The notes beneath the pieces were generated by a model that saw only the letters and a list, made by a program, of their open reading frames with translations, made no database searches and was not told the origin of the DNA. The position numbers and the translations under genes were made by a program. DNA of 64,000 nt from Eriocheir sinensis (Eukaryota > Arthropoda > Malacostraca > Decapoda > Varunidae): the NCBI RefSeq assembly GCF_024679095.1, contig NC_066535.1, positions 2,650,861-2,714,860 of the forward strand, written 5' to 3'. Of the stretch, positions 62,017 to 64,000 are shown one piece after another (the first letter of the stretch is position 1; every line of letters begins with the position of its first letter).

Positions 62017-62319
62017 TCACCTCTTGGTCTGCTGCGGGTCTCTCTCGAGACAGCCAGCCGTTCCCCTACGGAAGGAGCTCGGAGCTCAGTGACCGATCTT
62101 TGAGTAGGGCTGAGACCACTCACACACAACACACCGCGACAACGAGGTCACAACTCCTCCTCCTCCTGCACCTAAGTGCAATAAATTTGTGATCATGATA
62201 TGCAGCAATGTCTCATCAACACGATGATCGGCTCAGTTTTCCAAAATATCATAATGGTGGCTAGCTAATAGTGGTTAACTGTATACATGTGGAGTCAAGG
62301 AAAGGTCACCAATCCGTCA

Positions 62320-62640
62320 CCCTATGGCGGCCGACCACAGAGATACAAGCAAAAGCAGTGGCTTCACCTCTCACCGTGACGAGAGATTGGAGTTGAACCT
62401 TCTAGTCTATAACTCTGTGGAGGGAACCCATTACCCTGACCCTAACAGAGGACCTGTGCAACATCTGGATTACCATAGTTTACCTTCTCCAGGTTTTCCC
62501 ACGTAGCCCATTTATCGGCCAACCCGAAAGGAAGGATGAACATCTAGGTTGGCTGCACGCCGACTGCCCAGCCCAGGCCGGCAAATTCGTAGTTAGGGAC
62601 GCTAACCACTGCGCCGTGCAGGGGCTGTCATGCCTAGGAT
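62320..62640 (-). mobile_element. Possible second type of tRNA-derived SINE
   Basis: In minus sense the start gcacggcgcagtggttagcg resembles a tRNA A-box region and is followed by ggcctgggctgggcagtcgg and a unique body. A convincing B-box is not seen, so this is a tentative call. Confidence 0.45.
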
Positions 62641-62985
62641 GATATTAATTTAAATTATTTGCGTTTTTCAAATATTAGGTCATGTACAAGGTGATGCTGT
62701 GGCGCGCATCGGTTGGTTGTAATTATATAGAGAACGGTCAGATCAGAATCACCCACTCACAAGCACTTTTACGCCTTGTTTTATTTATATAATTCGCATT
62801 CGACCATAAACTTCTTTTGGAAAAGCGCTTTTAGCGAGCTTAATAAAACGCCCTGAGCCCCTGACTGACATTTCTTTGAATGATTCATGTGCAATAAAAA
62901 AAGATCAACAAATTGAAGGGGAAATTTAATGTATGTTTAGTGGGTCTTTTTAAGCCTACAGTCACGTCATTTGCTTGTAAAGTCG
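62641..62985. other. 3' flank of secreted-protein gene C
   Basis: No feature recognised. AATAAA-like words on the minus strand near 62770-62780 (tttattt in plus) could serve as a polyadenylation signal. Confidence 0.35.
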
Positions 62986-62989
62986 TATT

Positions 62990-63284
62990 CTAGTTCGAGG
63001 ACCGTCCAGAGCGAGGTTCTAGTGGAGGAGTGGGTTGGCACGGAAACTCCGGCATCTGCAGCCCTCCCGCCTGGCAGTAATATGAAAGACGGATAGTGGT
63101 GTTAGTGTCCGTGAAGAGCATGGTGACGGTGGAAGTGGTGCGGGCACGTGTCCACAAGGTGAAGCCGAGCAACTTGGACATGGCAAGATCATCTTCCTGC
63201 TCCTCTTCAGGGTCCAGATAAACAAGATCTTTCAGCTCCCTCATCTCCCGCGCCAGGTCCCGATGGCTGCCCTCCAGTGCCGAA
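62990..63284 (-). CDS. Secreted-protein gene C, terminal module-B exon
   Basis: Minus-strand acceptor caatcatccacacag, one base for a split codon (phase 2 entry, as in genes A and B), then 98 codons: SALEGSHRDLAREMRELKDL, the acidic VYLDPEEEQEDDLAMSK, LLGFTLWTRARTTSTV, TMLFTDTNTTIRLSYYCQAG, GLQMPEFPCQP and a 12-residue C-terminal extension not seen in gene B. The module-A and signal exons must lie right of 63284; none is visible before 64000, so the gene probably continues off the window. Confidence 0.85.
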
Positions 63285-64000
63285 CTGTGTGGATGATTGT
63301 TTAATTAGACAAGGCAAACTATGTGATGTGGTAACTAAGTACGAGCTTTCAGTGTGGACTGTCCAGTTATTCATCAGTTCATTAAGAGTCCGTATATACA
63401 GGGTCAAGTTAGTAAAGAGCTGTTCAAATACGAATTAGAAGAATTATTTAGGTTGCTCAGCTGTACGCACAAGATCAAGGCCTATAGGATGTAGAAAGAT
63501 AAACTGTAAGGTTATTATTCACGACAAATATTCAGAATTTTTAAAGCAGACCGCAAGAATTTAAAAGTATTGAGGTATCGATGGTATGTCATAAGATAAT
63601 TGTATATCAGCATTCAAAATCTGGGCACTCGGGTAAGGTAAACTATGTTAACCCGGATGTCACATTGGCCTTGTGTTCCGGGGTAATGTGTACTATACTA
63701 CAGGCACAAAGACCAATGCGATGGAGATGAGCACCGAGGCCACTCGCAGCTACAGAATATTCATGCCCCAACACTACTTTACTTTATTATTTGATGTTAG
63801 CTGTAGAGAGTATAAAAATAGACTCTAACGTCCTCTCACCTACTCTTGTATTATAGGCAGGCATTCATGCTCCCAGTAGCCAAGAGAAAAGAGTCAAAAC
63901 GAAATACTGGGCGTTTCTATGACACAGTCGTGTCCCATGCAGTAGGTCATGCAAAACTTACTAGGAGGCGTCTTCCTCGATATGGTATAGGCTTGAGCGA
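63285..64000. other. Gene C intron to right edge
   Basis: No exon with the module-A motif on the minus strand and no transposon terminus recognised. Confidence 0.4.

Overview
The window is animal nuclear DNA, most likely from a decapod crustacean. The signs are long (TA)n, (GA/CT)n, (CA)n and (ATT)n microsatellites, TTAGG-type arthropod telomere units inside a hairpin, CR1/L2-like, jockey-like and RTE-like LINE relics, a tRNA-derived SINE, many short inverted-repeat DNA transposons, and small coding exons in long introns. Species assignment is inference. Most long open frames are repeats or transposon shadows; the host exons were found by reading splice sites and reading phase by eye.

Layout. 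1-8.0 kb: the 5' part of a minus-strand gene for mitochondrial tRNA threonylcarbamoyladenosine synthase (OSGEPL1/Qri7 type). Exon 1 (7861-8013) encodes a presequence, exon 2 (2707-2816) encodes the family signature, and the rest lies beyond the left edge. 8.6-10.3 kb: a LINE relic and a DNA-transposon fragment. 10.3-46.7 kb: one plus-strand gene of eight phase-consistent exons, coding exactly 399 residues: signal peptide, CUB domain, LDLa module, one membrane span and a Pro-rich tail with WW-binding motifs. Its seven introns hold nearly all the LINEs, SINEs and MITEs here. 46.7-52.1 kb: intergenic, with a 1.7-kb Tigger-like element and a hAT-like element inside a (TA)n tract. 52.1-64.0 kb: a cluster of at least three related genes (one plus, two minus) for small secreted Thr-rich proteins with conserved two-cysteine modules. 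I do not recognise a named family; this is the best candidate for an undescribed system.

How things relate. OSGEPL1 and the receptor gene are divergent, with start codons 2.3 kb apart. The secreted-protein genes share an exon plan (a module with a spaced cysteine pair followed by a basic run, joined in phase 2 to a terminal exon with a second cysteine pair) and probably arose by local duplication. Microsatellites sit at their exon edges, in one case apparently within coding sequence. A decayed Tigger transposase (59.1-60.9 kb, split by a hAT insertion) belongs to the class that could once have mobilised the TA-flanked, CAG-ended elements found across the window.
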